From: Chloroflexota bacterium
GTDB lineage: Bacteria; Chloroflexota; Anaerolineae; UBA7937; B3-Chlor
Length of the DNA stretch: 64,000 nucleotides
NCBI GenBank assembly: GCA_030603665.1
Contig: JAUVXJ010000004.1
Location: 124,001 to 188,000 of the forward strand
Direction of reading: 5' to 3'
The translations under genes and the position numbers were made by a program. The notes beneath the pieces were generated by a model. That model searched no databases and had not been told where the DNA came from. It was given only the letters and a program-made list of their open reading frames with translations. Shown in pieces: positions 35,887-45,537 of this stretch; position 1 is the first letter of the stretch; each line of letters opens with the position of its first letter.

Positions 35887-36354
35887 TCACACCTCCTGAT
35901 GTGACACTTCTTCCACCGCTGCCGGGACGCCGGGCAGCCTCGTGAGAGGGCTGGTGTGTGAGTCACGTTCGATCAGCTGCATGTGAGTGACCACGCGAGT
36001 GACGAGCTCCGGGGGCAAAGGGCCTAGTGACGTAGTCGTCGGCCCTGACTTGCATGCCCTCGATCTTGTCGGAGGTTTGGTTGAGAGACGCCAGGCTGAT
36101 GGGTCTGGCAGAAGCGAGAAGACCGCGCCTGAGCTGGCGACAGAGCTCTCGTCCTACCATCGCGGTCATCCTGACCTCAAGGAAACCAACATCGGGTCTG
36201 TCCCGTCTTGCCAGTCTCAACCCCTCCTTGCCGTTCTGAGCATTGATCCCTTTGAGTCCGCTTGACCCAACGCCTGAACAACGAGTTCTCGCACGGTAGC
36301 GTCGTCACTTATGACCAGTACCCTAGCTCCGCGAGAGGTTATGCGCACCCCCAC
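35887..36354 (-). pseudogene. Decayed response regulator, probably formerly fused to a GGDEF domain
   Basis: On the minus strand three frames together spell a receiver: first ARVLVISDDATVRELVVQAL; then, after a shift near 36230, AQNGKEGLRLARRDRPDVGFLE with DDYVTRPFAP; then, after a shift near 36005, PELVTRVVTHMQLIERDS and SPLTRLPG. The last piece resembles the LTGLPN start of a GGDEF domain. The phosphoacceptor Asp is replaced by Glu in FLEVRM, and several other residues are altered. The gene stops at a TGA at 35887. It is a remnant and is not translated as one protein. Frameshift positions are approximate. Confidence 0.7.
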
Positions 36355-36392
36355 TAATCCATTCTACGAGATTTCCACCCGCCTAGCAAGTC

Positions 36393-36420
36393 TTGACGAT
36401 TCGGCCTGGGGGTGGATAAT
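36393..36420 (+). promoter_or_regulatory. Candidate promoter of the PPC/DUF296 gene
   Basis: TTGACG (36393-36398), 16-base spacer, GATAAT (36415-36420); the leader to the ATG would be about 76 bases. Confidence 0.5.
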
Positions 36421-36502
36421 CGCTCGGTGTGAGGATGGTTGCGTGGTTCTGGCAAGGGTGATTATGGCTGAGACAGGCGCGCCGTAATTGGGAGGTTTCT
36501 GA

Positions 36503-36925
36503 ATGCAGTCATTCGAATATGAGCTGCAGAGAGCCATTCTTGGCCGTCTGGACAGAGGGGATGACGTCTTAGACGGATTGACGGCGTTCTGCAAGCGCAA
36601 CGGCGTAGAGGTGGGTCATATCGAGGCGGTGGGCGCTGTCGAGCGGGGGGGAGTGGGTTTCTACGACCACGAGGCCCGGGTGTATCATGAGATACGCTTC
36701 GACGAGGGGATGGAGATAGCCTCCCTTGTAGGGAACATATCAGGTAGGGACGGTGAGGCTTTCCTGCATTGCCACGTGATACTGGCCGATAGCGAGGGGC
36801 GTTGTTTCGGTGGACATCTGCTGGATGGGAATGTGGCCGTCGCATGCGAGTTCTCGATCACGGTTCTGAAGGGCGTGGCGCCGGAGCGCACGTATGATGA
36901 GGCCACAGGCTTAGCACTGTGGTGA
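36503..36925 (+). CDS. PPC/DUF296 (PD1-like) domain protein
   Basis: A 140-residue single-domain protein with the DUF296/PPC pattern: LLGRLDRGDDVLDGLTAFCKRNGV-like start, IEAVGAVERGGVGFYD, FLHCHVILADSEG and GGHLLDGNVAVACE. PPC domains occur as plant AT-hook protein partners and as stand-alone bacterial proteins with unclear function. GGGAGG lies eight bases before the ATG. The gene is isolated between the pseudogene and ccsA. Confidence 0.85.
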   Translation: MQSFEYELQRAILGRLDRGDDVLDGLTAFCKRNGVEVGHIEAVGAVERGGVGFYDHEARVYHEIRFDEGMEIASLVGNISGRDGEAFLHCHVILADSEGRCFGGHLLDGNVAVACEFSITVLKGVAPERTYDEATGLALW

Positions 36926-37042
36926 CGCTCAAGAGCGTGGGGAGTGTAACGGACTAGGGTGCGGAGTCCGCACGAATACAATGCCTGAGGAGAGGCTGGC
37001 TGTTGGGCGGGCGACCGCAGGAGGTGTCCGTGGTTCCATGCA

Positions 37043-37855
37043 CTACCACGTGGCGACTAGCCCTTGACCTAGGAGTGGCAGGCTCGCCAGAGCGAGGACC
37101 AGGCCAAACACTGTGAGCAGGGCACAGACGGTCCCCTGCCAACGTGAACGAGCGCGCGTGTGCAGGGTCGCGACAAGGATCAGCCAGACGATGATCAGGA
37201 CGACTCCTGCCAGGCGCCACGACCAGTAGGTGCCCCAGGCCAGGTATGTCCACACGGCGTGGGCGAAGACAGAGCCGGTGAGCCAGGGAAAGGCGAACCT
37301 CAGTGTTCCCCGTGCGAATGCCTTCCCATCTCTCTGGAGAGCGCTTCTTGCCGCAAAGTCATCCCATCGGGGCAGCATTGCCGCAACATAGACTATCGCG
37401 CCCCCAGCGGCGCAGACATACGCGCCGCATGCCACGAGCGCACTGAGAACGTGAAGAATGTACCATGGGTTCCGAGCGAAGGGAGAGATGGTCAGGCTTT
37501 CCCAGAGTGGGGCCGGCTCAATGACCAGGCCGTAGGAGTGAATGAAGAAGGCCAGGGTGACCACAATGGCACCCGCAGCTCTCGGGCCCGGTTTCCTTTC
37601 CAGGAGGAGGCATAGCAGAATCGTAGCCTCCAGCATCAGCATGGTGGTTAGCCAGGGGTGCGCAATTGACGGGGGTCCAGACACGGCGGTTGACCAGACC
37701 AGGGCCACGCCTTGAAGGGTGACGAAGAGAATCAGGGTGCTGCGCAGCATCCTGTCCGGGATCCGGGCGGGTCGGCAGACGTTCCACCAGCGAAGAAGGA
37801 CGGCGGCGAAGAGGGCGAGGTTGGCGGTGTAGTAGAGGGCGGCCTCAGGAGCCAC
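37043..37855 (-). CDS. ccsA: Cytochrome c assembly protein, CcsA/ResC-like
   Basis: A 270-residue membrane protein with about eight helices, one a tryptophan-rich segment AWGTYWSWRLAG corresponding to the WWD haem-handling motif; here the usual Asp is Arg and the PKE extension is absent. Family members present haem to apocytochromes in system II biogenesis with ResB/Ccs1. The start lies 11 bases inside the resB end, so the genes are translationally coupled. Because the motif deviates and the protein is short, its activity is less certain. Confidence 0.75.
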   Translation of the reverse strand: MAPEAALYYTANLALFAAVLLRWWNVCRPARIPDRMLRSTLILFVTLQGVALVWSTAVSGPPSIAHPWLTTMLMLEATILLCLLLERKPGPRAAGAIVVTLAFFIHSYGLVIEPAPLWESLTISPFARNPWYILHVLSALVACGAYVCAAGGAIVYVAAMLPRWDDFAARSALQRDGKAFARGTLRFAFPWLTGSVFAHAVWTYLAWGTYWSWRLAGVVLIIVWLILVATLHTRARSRWQGTVCALLTVFGLVLALASLPLLGQGLVATW

Positions 37856-39242
37856 GAAACGCCTCCTCGATCTCGGCCACCAAGCTATCGAGCTCGTGTG
37901 TTCTCACCCTCTGGTTCTCCTCACCCGGATGCTGCAATCGCACCTCCACCAGGCTCTCATTGTCCCTGACTCTTGCCCAGATGGATTGGGGACGGAGAAC
38001 GCTGGAGGCCACCACGCTGGCCAGGAGCGCGGCGGCGCCTGCCATCATGGGGAGCACGGTTGGATCGCCGGCGGCGGTGAGCACGGCATACTGTCCCCAT
38101 TCTATGGCATACGAATCGCCTTCAATCTCCAGCAGCGCGGAGTCGCGCAGGGTAACGCTGAAGACCGGTTCGCTTGTGCCCTCTCGATAGGCCTCTGCGA
38201 CGAGGCTACGGGAGCCCTGCAACTCGGATGCTGGTTCAGGCTGGAACACCACTCTCAGGACCAGGTTCCGCTGGGGAACTGCCAGGTAGCCTTCGCTCTC
38301 GTCTTCACTGAGTAGCAGGCTCACTTCTTCGAGGACGGTACCAGACGATACCAGAGCCTGTAGCGACATGGGGTTACCTTCTGCGTCCGTAGCACTGATA
38401 TTGACCAGCGGCCCGTGGGAGAGCTGATGCACCGACATTCCCCCGTACCAGAGCGGTGCGCCCGGCGATACAGGGCCCTTGGTCACCTCACTCCCGTTCT
38501 CCAATATGGTCACGTTTGCCTCGTACGATTGTGCTTTGCCGTTTGGATAGAGGTCTACCTTGAAATGATCCAAGCGCACACTCAGCGATGGGGCATGCTG
38601 GATCTGGTGTTCCTGCCCGGGACCTAAGGCTATGCCCGGCTCTTGCCAGGCTAGACGCGGACCAAGGAGCACGCTAGCGATGGTGAGGATCAATCCGCCA
38701 TGACCAAGGAGGACACCCCAGTCGGCAGACGGAAATCGGAGTGCCGTGACGTAGCTAACTCCTTCGGTCTCCAGGAGATGGACTCTGTAGCGCCGCGCCT
38801 CCAGGAGTCCGCGCAGCCGTGCCAGGGTGGATTCCATCTTCTCTACCACTAGAAAGCCCGGGGCATGGGAGCCTCCGCTGAAAGCAGCAGCGAGGTCCTG
38901 GGAAGTCGGCCGATGTCTCCGACGTGTGTTCTCGAACCGATCAATAGCGCAGACTACCAGGTTGACTATCAGCAGAGCCAAGGGAATCTTCAGCCAGTAT
39001 GAGTCTCGTATCGAGAAGAACCCCCAGTCGGTGAGGGGATCAGCCCACTGTAGATAGCGAATCTGGAGGTCGGCGCGCCAGTGGGCATACTGGGGTGAGT
39101 CGGTAGCTACCTCGTCTGGTCTCTGGGGGAGAATCGCGCCACACGCGAGCACGAGCATGAGCACCACTAGTATTGCCAGGGTGAACCTGTGGGAACCGAA
39201 AGTGCGCCAGCTCAGGTCCAGGATATCCATTCGCATGAGCAC
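37845..39242 (-). CDS. resB: Cytochrome c biogenesis protein ResB/Ccs1-like
   Basis: A 465-residue protein beginning with FGSHRFTLAILVVLMLVLACGAILPQ, a membrane helix typical of ResB, followed by a second helix (LKIPLALLIVNLVVCAID), a third (WGVLLGHGGLILTIASVLL), a long extracytoplasmic domain rich in beta strands, and a final helix (MAGAAALLASVVASSVL). ResB/Ccs1 pairs with CcsA to ligate haem to CxxCH motifs. No cytochrome gene occurs in the window. Start position is uncertain by a few residues (several Met codons). Confidence 0.85.
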   Translation of the reverse strand: MLMRMDILDLSWRTFGSHRFTLAILVVLMLVLACGAILPQRPDEVATDSPQYAHWRADLQIRYLQWADPLTDWGFFSIRDSYWLKIPLALLIVNLVVCAIDRFENTRRRHRPTSQDLAAAFSGGSHAPGFLVVEKMESTLARLRGLLEARRYRVHLLETEGVSYVTALRFPSADWGVLLGHGGLILTIASVLLGPRLAWQEPGIALGPGQEHQIQHAPSLSVRLDHFKVDLYPNGKAQSYEANVTILENGSEVTKGPVSPGAPLWYGGMSVHQLSHGPLVNISATDAEGNPMSLQALVSSGTVLEEVSLLLSEDESEGYLAVPQRNLVLRVVFQPEPASELQGSRSLVAEAYREGTSEPVFSVTLRDSALLEIEGDSYAIEWGQYAVLTAAGDPTVLPMMAGAAALLASVVASSVLRPQSIWARVRDNESLVEVRLQHPGEENQRVRTHELDSLVAEIEEAFRGS

Positions 39243-39456
39243 TGCCTTCGAGGCGTATGTGCGCTAGCGCGCACGGCTTGGTGTGGTGGAGTGCAGAGTC
39301 CAGAGATACAGGTGGCCGAGGTTGGCCGTCCAATGGTAATACCGTGCTCGCACCTTGTCAAACGTGGATCAGAGCACACGGAGGGCTCAAGCCCTGCTTC
39401 CGGGACCACCGTCCAGGTTCCGCGGCTCGCGCGTGCGCTTGTCCACCAACCTGTAA

Positions 39457-40383
39457 CTAGATCATCAGCTGGTCGTACAGTCTTTCCAGGCTCAGGTCGG
39501 GGCAGACCGTGTCAGTGCTGCTCAGAGTGAGGGCAGCGGCAGACACCCCCAGCCGCGCCGCCTCGCTCACTGAGAAGCCGTTCACCAGCCCAAACACCAG
39601 AGCCCCAGTCAACGCATCTCCTCCGCCGGTGGGGTCCGTCACTTCAACATGCATGGCCGGAACCCGACCAGTCTCTTCCGATGTGGCATACACCAGCCCC
39701 TTCTCTGCCAGGGTAATGACGGCGGTGTTGACTCCCATGGAGACCAGCCTCTGCGCCGCGGCGATGGCCTGGTCACTGTCAGATGAAGGAACGCCGCTCA
39801 GGGCCTCGGCTTCGGCCTGGTTAGGGACCACCATGAAGAGCTGTGAGAGGTGTGGGCTGACTCGAGGCGACAGAGCCACAGATGCAGGGTCCACGCACAC
39901 GGGGACACTCGCCTTGGCAGCTACCGAGACGGCGGATTTGATCGAGGCAGGGCTGAGATTGCCGTCCAGCACTACCATGCTGGCCCCTGTGATCCATTTC
40001 CGATTAGCGTAGATGTGCTTGGGGGTGACCAGTTCCATGATGTGCATGTCGTCTATAGAGAGGACCGGATTCCCATTGTGATCGACGACTGCCAGATAGC
40101 TGGCCGAAGGGAACTCGGAGGACACGATGAGGCGGCTGACGTCGACCCCTCCAGCGTTTGTGGCATCCAGAAGGTACTTGCCCACTGAGTCATCGCCCAC
40201 AGCGGATAAGAGCATCGTCGAGACGCCCAACCGCGCCAAGTTCTCTGCTACATTCCGGCCCACGCCACCAGGGCTGATCCGTATGGACCCCGGGTTCGAT
40301 GTCCCCGCAACGAGGGGCATGTCGGAGCGGCCTTTCATGTCCAGGCTCGCCGCGCCGATCACCACTACACTGGGTTGCATCAT
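39457..40383 (-). CDS. PfkB-family carbohydrate or nucleoside kinase (pseudouridine kinase-like)
   Basis: A 308-residue ribokinase-fold protein. It opens VVVIGAASLDMKGRSD, has GGVGRNVAENLARLG, and ends with DPTGGGDALTGALVFGL carrying the Asp base of the family. The ASLDMKGRSD segment and GRNVAENLARLG resemble pseudouridine kinases (PsuK/YeiI). No PsuG glycosidase gene is nearby, so the substrate is open. ATG at 40383 is seven bases after GGGGAG and is favoured over 40455. Confidence 0.8.
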   Translation of the reverse strand: MMQPSVVVIGAASLDMKGRSDMPLVAGTSNPGSIRISPGGVGRNVAENLARLGVSTMLLSAVGDDSVGKYLLDATNAGGVDVSRLIVSSEFPSASYLAVVDHNGNPVLSIDDMHIMELVTPKHIYANRKWITGASMVVLDGNLSPASIKSAVSVAAKASVPVCVDPASVALSPRVSPHLSQLFMVVPNQAEAEALSGVPSSDSDQAIAAAQRLVSMGVNTAVITLAEKGLVYATSEETGRVPAMHVEVTDPTGGGDALTGALVFGLVNGFSVSEAARLGVSAAALTLSSTDTVCPDLSLERLYDQLMI

Positions 40384-40493
40384 GGTCATCTCCCCTGTCC
40401 AGATAGGTCGCAAACACTGTGCGAAGAGTCCGCTGCCTGTTCTTGTCTGGCGCACCTGTCAGGCCTCAGCGAAGCGAGGCACGCTGCCTTGCC

Positions 40494-41384
40494 TCAGAGG
40501 TCCCGTTTACGGAGCACGAAGCTGCGGCGAAGAGCGATCAAGCGTCTGACGCTCTCCGGAAGATTGCGCTCCAGGAATCGATCGATGGAGACGGACACAC
40601 TGGATGAGAACGGCAGAATGATGGTCGAGTTCTCGCGGATGATCTGGAGGTCGCTTGAGCGGAAAAGTGATAGAAGGCTGCCGCGCCCCAGGAACCTATG
40701 TGGCCCTTCGCTGTGGTGGATATTGAGGATCGCTGACAGCCAGTGAGCGGGCTCCCACAGCACGTTGGGGCAGGTGAGAATCATCCATTGCCCAGGCTTC
40801 AACACACGGGCGAGTTCGTTCATGAACGTGGCCCGCTCCCAGATGTGCTCGATGGTCTCGTAGGACAGCACGAGGTCGAAAGTATTGTCCGCGAAGGGCA
40901 GCGGGAAGTCGCGAACGACGTGGGCCTCGAATTCCACTCCAATCTCGGTCAACCTCGAAGAAGCGATGGCCAGCATCCGCTCTGAGAAATCGACGAGGTG
41001 AGCCTTGCGCACGAATCCGCGCTCCGCCCAAGCAGCGCTCCCGTACCCCGTTCTGGTCTGGATGTCGAGCGTGAGATTGTCACGGCCAATGAGATCTCCT
41101 GCCAACTCAAGAGAGTTGGTGAAACGGCGATAGTATGAGTAGGTGCCCTCATTGACATCATCGTAATCCGTCACCGAACTCCAGAACTGTCCTACGTCGT
41201 GCAGTGACCAGGGGCCCTGCGTGATGTATCGCCATTCCTGCGCCGCGCGCGAAAGCGATCCCCTTAGCGAGAGACCATGCTGTTGACTCACCGGGGACAC
41301 TCCTCCCGGATGTGCTTGATCACTTCTGAGCCCGGAGATCCTTTGCGCCGTCGGCTCGTTTGCTGCCGGTGCCAAGGACTTCAT
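40494..41384 (-). CDS. Class I SAM-dependent methyltransferase
   Basis: A 296-residue Rossmann-type methyltransferase. Motif I is degenerate (LTLDIQTRTGYGSA rather than DxGxGxG), motif III-IV reads NTFDLVLSYETIEHIWE, and LARVLKPGQWMILT follows. The first 60 residues form a variable extension rich in Ser and Arg. The C-terminus is basic. Similar enzymes modify sugars in polysaccharide clusters, but the substrate cannot be inferred. It is isolated from the PfkB gene by 110 bases. Confidence 0.8.
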   Translation of the reverse strand: MKSLAPAANEPTAQRISGLRSDQAHPGGVSPVSQQHGLSLRGSLSRAAQEWRYITQGPWSLHDVGQFWSSVTDYDDVNEGTYSYYRRFTNSLELAGDLIGRDNLTLDIQTRTGYGSAAWAERGFVRKAHLVDFSERMLAIASSRLTEIGVEFEAHVVRDFPLPFADNTFDLVLSYETIEHIWERATFMNELARVLKPGQWMILTCPNVLWEPAHWLSAILNIHHSEGPHRFLGRGSLLSLFRSSDLQIIRENSTIILPFSSSVSVSIDRFLERNLPESVRRLIALRRSFVLRKRDL

Positions 41385-41559
41385 AAGTGACCTGGCGAGG
41401 GGGTGGTGTTGGTAGGACCACGCTCTAGCGGAAGCGGAAAGATAACTACCTGGCCCGCGGGGCGCAAGCGTGGGATCCCCCTTGACTGCGCTGCGTGCTC
41501 CCTGATCTATGCTGAACGCATCCGCCCTCGGCAGATTCTAGCCGTATGCTGAGTGGGGG

Positions 41560-41958
41560 TCAAACTACAAGCATGTCTTCCTCAGCGACCCCCTCCTCCG
41601 TGATCCGGAAAACCCTGACCTGTGGCTCATCAGGGTCAGCCAGCGAGATCACGACGTAAGAGACTTCAGGATAGTAAGCTTGTTCGATGTCAGTGTCCGA
41701 GGGGGTTGCTGGCGAGGAGGGATGAGAGTGATATATGCCGACGAGCTCCAGTCCGCGATCTTCGATGTCCCTGAAGATCCGGTACTGCTCCTCGGGATCG
41801 AGGCTGTACGATGTCGGACTGCGCTGTGCGTTCCTGGCCCGGTAGATCCTCAGCACGCGATGCCCCGTTCCAGCGAGGATTCCACACGCTTCCCGTGGTG
41901 CGTCCTCGCGAGCATGAGATATCATCTCGGAGAGATACTTCCCTTCGATCTGCATCAC
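41560..41958 (-). CDS. JAMM-type metalloprotease (Mov34/MPN/PAD-1 family)
   Basis: A 132-residue single JAMM domain. The catalytic Glu is in REACGILAG and the zinc site is YHSHPSSPATPSDTD (HxHx7SxxD). Bacterial homologues cleave C-terminal extensions from ubiquitin-like or ThiS/MoaD-like sulfur carriers. No such carrier gene is adjacent; the partner is unknown. It is last in the operon with cdd and the CNNM protein. Confidence 0.9.
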   Translation of the reverse strand: MMQIEGKYLSEMISHAREDAPREACGILAGTGHRVLRIYRARNAQRSPTSYSLDPEEQYRIFRDIEDRGLELVGIYHSHPSSPATPSDTDIEQAYYPEVSYVVISLADPDEPQVRVFRITEEGVAEEDMLVV

Positions 41959-42044
41959 GACGCTTGTCTTTGGCGATTCTCGTCTGGCTTCCCTTGCTGG
42001 TGGGTGGCCGAGGGAACGGTGCAGAGCCCGGCGGTCGTGGGTAG

Positions 42045-42476
42045 TCAGCGGTCTTCTTCTTGGTGCTCGGGGCCGGGCCTGGGTAGAGAAGCGGGTGTGA
42101 AGGCAGCTGGCAGCAGATCCGACACTGTCAGTACTTCCCGCCCATCTTCCAAGTCTGCAACGAGAACCTTTGTATCCAGGCCGAACTCAGCGAGAACTTG
42201 GCGACAGGCACCGCAGGGGGAGGCCATGGTCTCGCTGACCACGGCCAGAGCTGTGAAGGTGCGCTCTCCTTCGCACGCAGCCTTGAACAGGGCCACTCGC
42301 TCTGCGCAGATGCTGAGGCCGTACGAGGCGTTCTCCACGTTACAGCCGCTGTACACGCGCCCTGAAGCGGCGCGCAATGCTGCGCCAACTCGGAAGCGGG
42401 AGTACGGTGCGTAGGCCTGGTTACGCGCCTTCTTCGCCAGGGCGATCAACTCCTCGATCGGATCTTTGCTACTCAT
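42045..42476 (-). CDS. cdd: Cytidine deaminase
   Basis: A 143-residue enzyme with the zinc/active site GCNVENASYGLSICAERVAL (CAE) and PCGACRQVL (two more zinc Cys). It deaminates cytidine and deoxycytidine to uridine in pyrimidine salvage. The start overlaps the end of the CNNM gene by eight bases. Length is standard for a tetrameric type enzyme; the last ten residues are a Glu-rich tail. Confidence 0.95.
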   Translation of the reverse strand: MSSKDPIEELIALAKKARNQAYAPYSRFRVGAALRAASGRVYSGCNVENASYGLSICAERVALFKAACEGERTFTALAVVSETMASPCGACRQVLAEFGLDTKVLVADLEDGREVLTVSDLLPAAFTPASLPRPGPEHQEEDR

Positions 42477-43725
42477 CCTTAACCACTCTTACTTTCTTGA
42501 TGCGGCGACCCAGCAACGACAACACCGTGATCTGCACCCCGTCTACCACGACCTCGTCGCCTGCCTTGGGCACCACCCCCAGTTTGGAGTAGATGAGCCC
42601 TCCCAAGGTGTCACTGTGTTCTGTGGGAAGCTCTGTGCTCATCAGTCTGTTCACGTCGTCCAGGTCGATGCGCGCGTTGAACACAGCCTCCTTGTCGCTA
42701 ACCATCTCGGAGAAAGGCTCCACCGTGTCGTACTCGTCCTCGATCTCGCCAACTATCTCCTCCAGGGCATCCTCGACGGTCACCAAACCAGCAATGCCAC
42801 CGTACTCGTCCACGACGATGGCCAGTTGGATGCGCTCACGCTGTAATTCCTCCAAGACCTCGCCCACCTTGTTGGTCTCAGGCACGAAGTGTGCAGGGCG
42901 CAGCAGTTCTCGGAGGTCTGGCTGCGAATCGTTGTTGTCCTTCATGTGAGCCAACAGATCTTTTGCGTTCAGAACGCCCAGGATGTTCTCAATCGCGCCC
43001 TCGTAGACCGGGATGCGGGAATATCCTGTCTCCACGATGACATCCAGGGCCTCCTTCATCGATGCTCCACTTTCCAGCGTCACCATGTCGATACGCGGCA
43101 CCATGATCTCTCGGACAAGGGTTGCATCGAAATCTAAGATGCTGGCTATCATCTTCCCCTCGCCTTCCTCGATGTACCCTTCCTCCTCGCCAGCATCTAT
43201 GAACAGTCGCAGCTCCTCCTCAATCTCAGCCGCGTCCTTGGGGGCCTCGCCTTTCCTGAAGTCGCCCATCAGCAGGTTGGTAGTCGCCCTGAATGCGCGC
43301 ACAAAAGGATACAGGACCACACCAACCCATCGAATTGGTCTCGCCAGGAGAAGGACTGCGCCCTCCGGATCTCGCATGGCCCAGGTGCGGGGAAGCAACC
43401 TGCAGAGGAGCAGCACGAGCAGCGTGAGAGCGCAGATGGCTGCCACGGTGCCCCATTGGGGAGCGTAGCCGATGGCCAGTATGGTGGTCAGGCTGGCAGC
43501 AACGATCAGTGCAGAGTTCTTGAGGATCAGCAAGGCAGAGAGATGCCATTCCTCGCGCTCAAGAATGCCATCCACAAGATCAGAACCCCGTCTCCCCTCT
43601 CTGGCCATTCTTTTTACTCGGAAGGGATTGGCCAACGTGACCGCGGCCTCTGCCGCGGATGCGAAAGCGGTGAGCAGCAGTGACAGAGCGATGATAACCA
43701 GTTCTACTACACTCTCGGTACCCAG
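42469..43725 (-). CDS. CNNM/CBS/CorC_HlyC-type membrane protein (HlyC-like), candidate CTG start
   Basis: Order: N-terminal CNNM membrane domain (three helices within the first 150 residues), a linker, a CBS pair (about 205-330: [45 protein letters not shown]), and a CorC/HlyC C-terminal domain. CNNM proteins include Mg2+ transporters. ATG-like starts would begin at 43635, but the frame continues upstream with an in-frame first membrane helix, and at 43732-43740 there is a perfect AAAGGAGGT ribosome site six bases before a CTG codon (43723-43725). I take CTG as the start. The next start, 30 codons on, is TTG. Confidence 0.75.
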   Translation of the reverse strand: MGTESVVELVIIALSLLLTAFASAAEAAVTLANPFRVKRMAREGRRGSDLVDGILEREEWHLSALLILKNSALIVAASLTTILAIGYAPQWGTVAAICALTLLVLLLCRLLPRTWAMRDPEGAVLLLARPIRWVGVVLYPFVRAFRATTNLLMGDFRKGEAPKDAAEIEEELRLFIDAGEEEGYIEEGEGKMIASILDFDATLVREIMVPRIDMVTLESGASMKEALDVIVETGYSRIPVYEGAIENILGVLNAKDLLAHMKDNNDSQPDLRELLRPAHFVPETNKVGEVLEELQRERIQLAIVVDEYGGIAGLVTVEDALEEIVGEIEDEYDTVEPFSEMVSDKEAVFNARIDLDDVNRLMSTELPTEHSDTLGGLIYSKLGVVPKAGDEVVVDGVQITVLSLLGRRIKKVRVVKDE

Positions 43726-43747
43726 GTGTGGACCTCCTTTCCCGAGG

Positions 43748-45091
43748 CTATGACTCGCTTCCTGTTCTCTCCAGCAGCGTCTTCATCTTCTGCTCTTTGG
43801 CCTTCGCGGAGAGCACGATCTCATTCTGCGTAATCGTGTAGGGGGCCGGGCCCATGATGAGTTTGTCTGGTGGCAGGTCGTCACGCAACATCACGCCAGG
43901 GCCTACGATGCTACGAGGTCCTACCTTCACCCCAGGCATCAAGGTTGCGTTGCAACCCGTCTTGCACTCCGGACCCATGATGACACCGAGTTTGTCCGTT
44001 CCCGAGGAAAGCTCTTCTCCCTTCACATCAACCGGGATCTCACCCTCGTCAAAGCGGAAGTTGGCTGTGATTGTACCGGCGCCGAAGGAGCAGTGGTCGG
44101 ACAGTATGGAGTCACCCACGTAAGACATGTGGATCCAGCAGTTGCGCCCTATCAATGAGCGCTTGATCTCCGAAGAGAATCCGACCACCGAATTGGCGCC
44201 GATGGAGGAGTGGTTCCAGACAAGCACGTTGTTGCCAATTACGCTGTTGCGGCCCACGTACGCGGGCCCGCGGATAACGGCATTCTCGAACACTCTGACG
44301 CCTTCCTCGACGATCACGTTGCCGTCGATGACTGCCCTGTCAGAGATCTGGGCCTGGTCGCTGATCTGGGGATGGCTGATGAATCTAGCCATCAGGTACT
44401 CATTGATGGTCAGCAGGTCCCACGGATACTTGAAGGACTCGAAGACCCCATCATAGGGGACGAACTCCACATTGCCCTCATCGATCATTCTCTGATAGGC
44501 CAACTCCAACTGGTAGTTGGTGAGCGGGGTACGGTCTATGTGCTCGAAGATGGTCTTGGAGAAGAAGTACACGCCCACAACCACCGTGTTGCTCGGTTCT
44601 TCACCCACGGATGGCTTCTCGACGACCGCCGTCACCTTGCCGTCCCTGAACTCAAAGACCCCAAACTTCCAAGGATTGTCCATCTCCCTGCCCACCAACA
44701 CCATGTCGCCGGAGGTCGTCTCGGCCTTGCCAATCACCTGTGTGAGCAGGCGGGACTCAAAGATATCATTGCCGTTGAGCATGAAGAACCGGTCTTTCAG
44801 GAGGTGCTCCGCGGACTTGAGGGCGTTGGCCATACCCAGGGCTTTCTCCTGGACTGTGTACCTTATCTTTGCCCCAAATGAGTCTCCATCACCGAAGTAG
44901 TCGCGAATGGCCGCGGACTCAGGCCCGGTGACGATGATCAAGTCCTGGATACCCACCTCTCGCAGGTTCTCGATCACATACTGCAGCAGAGGCTTACCCA
45001 GCAACTCGAACATGGGCTTGGGTCTGTCGGTGCTCAAGGGGAAAGCTCTCTCACCTGCACCGCCGGACAGAACAACAGCTTGAATACTCAC
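43748..45091 (-). CDS. Sugar-1-phosphate nucleotidyltransferase with beta-helix acyltransferase-like domain (GlmU-like layout)
   Basis: A 447-residue protein with an N-terminal nucleotidyltransferase (LSGGAGERAFPLS, DRPKPMFELLGKP, EKPSVGEEPSNT) and a C-terminal left-handed beta-helix with hexapeptide repeats (NVIVEEGVRVFENAVIRG; SIVGPGVM). The G-loop has GERAF in place of GTRL, so it is a divergent bacterial/archaeal type (glucose-1-phosphate thymidylyl- or UTP-type transferases). The GTG start at 45091 follows TTGGAGGT at good distance, favoured over 45127. Stops 22 bases before the CNNM gene. Supplies a nucleotide sugar, identity unknown. Confidence 0.82.
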   Translation of the reverse strand: MSIQAVVLSGGAGERAFPLSTDRPKPMFELLGKPLLQYVIENLREVGIQDLIIVTGPESAAIRDYFGDGDSFGAKIRYTVQEKALGMANALKSAEHLLKDRFFMLNGNDIFESRLLTQVIGKAETTSGDMVLVGREMDNPWKFGVFEFRDGKVTAVVEKPSVGEEPSNTVVVGVYFFSKTIFEHIDRTPLTNYQLELAYQRMIDEGNVEFVPYDGVFESFKYPWDLLTINEYLMARFISHPQISDQAQISDRAVIDGNVIVEEGVRVFENAVIRGPAYVGRNSVIGNNVLVWNHSSIGANSVVGFSSEIKRSLIGRNCWIHMSYVGDSILSDHCSFGAGTITANFRFDEGEIPVDVKGEELSSGTDKLGVIMGPECKTGCNATLMPGVKVGPRSIVGPGVMLRDDLPPDKLIMGPAPYTITQNEIVLSAKAKEQKMKTLLERTGSES

Positions 45092-45228
45092 GACACCTCC
45101 AAGGGGACAACAAAAAGCCAAGAGCACTTCGCCTCACTAGGATGCGAGTGGTGATCCTGGCTGAGACCGCCAGATGGCGGCAACTGGTGACTCCTCGTAC
45201 TTGAGGGTTCCTCGTCCATCGCGCTCTA

Positions 45229-45249
45229 TACTACGAGTGCCTCGTAGTA
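45229..45249 (-). other. Perfect hairpin between the nucleotidyltransferase operon and tRNA-Gln
   Basis: TACTACGAG, TGC loop, CTCGTAGTA: nine base pairs without mismatch. No T-run follows on the minus strand, so it is either a weak terminator of tRNA-Gln or an RNA-end structure. It lies 25 bases past the tRNA end. Confidence 0.45.
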
Positions 45250-45274
45250 AGGGCTGCTTGCCTCCTTGAACAGG

Positions 45275-45346
<72 letters not shown>

Positions 45347-45363
45347 GCGTTCGTTGTGCGCAT

Positions 45364-45392
45364 ATTCTAGCAAACCGTGCCCGTATCCGCAA
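45364..45392 (-). promoter_or_regulatory. Promoter of tRNA-Gln
   Basis: Minus strand TTGCGG (45387-45392), 17 bases, TAGAAT (45364-45369) with TGC upstream. The tRNA 5' end at 45346 is 18 bases below the -10. Confidence 0.72.
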
Positions 45393-45537
45393 CTCCATGA
45401 GACTAATGGGTAGAGGCGGCGGTGGCCGCAAGTAGGCTACAGGGTATCCCCCTTCGGTGGTGTCTGTCTGCTGGCAGTGACTACGCCTCCGCTGCCAGAG
45501 TGGTCGCGAAATCGATGGCCCCTCCCGCTTTGTTTGG

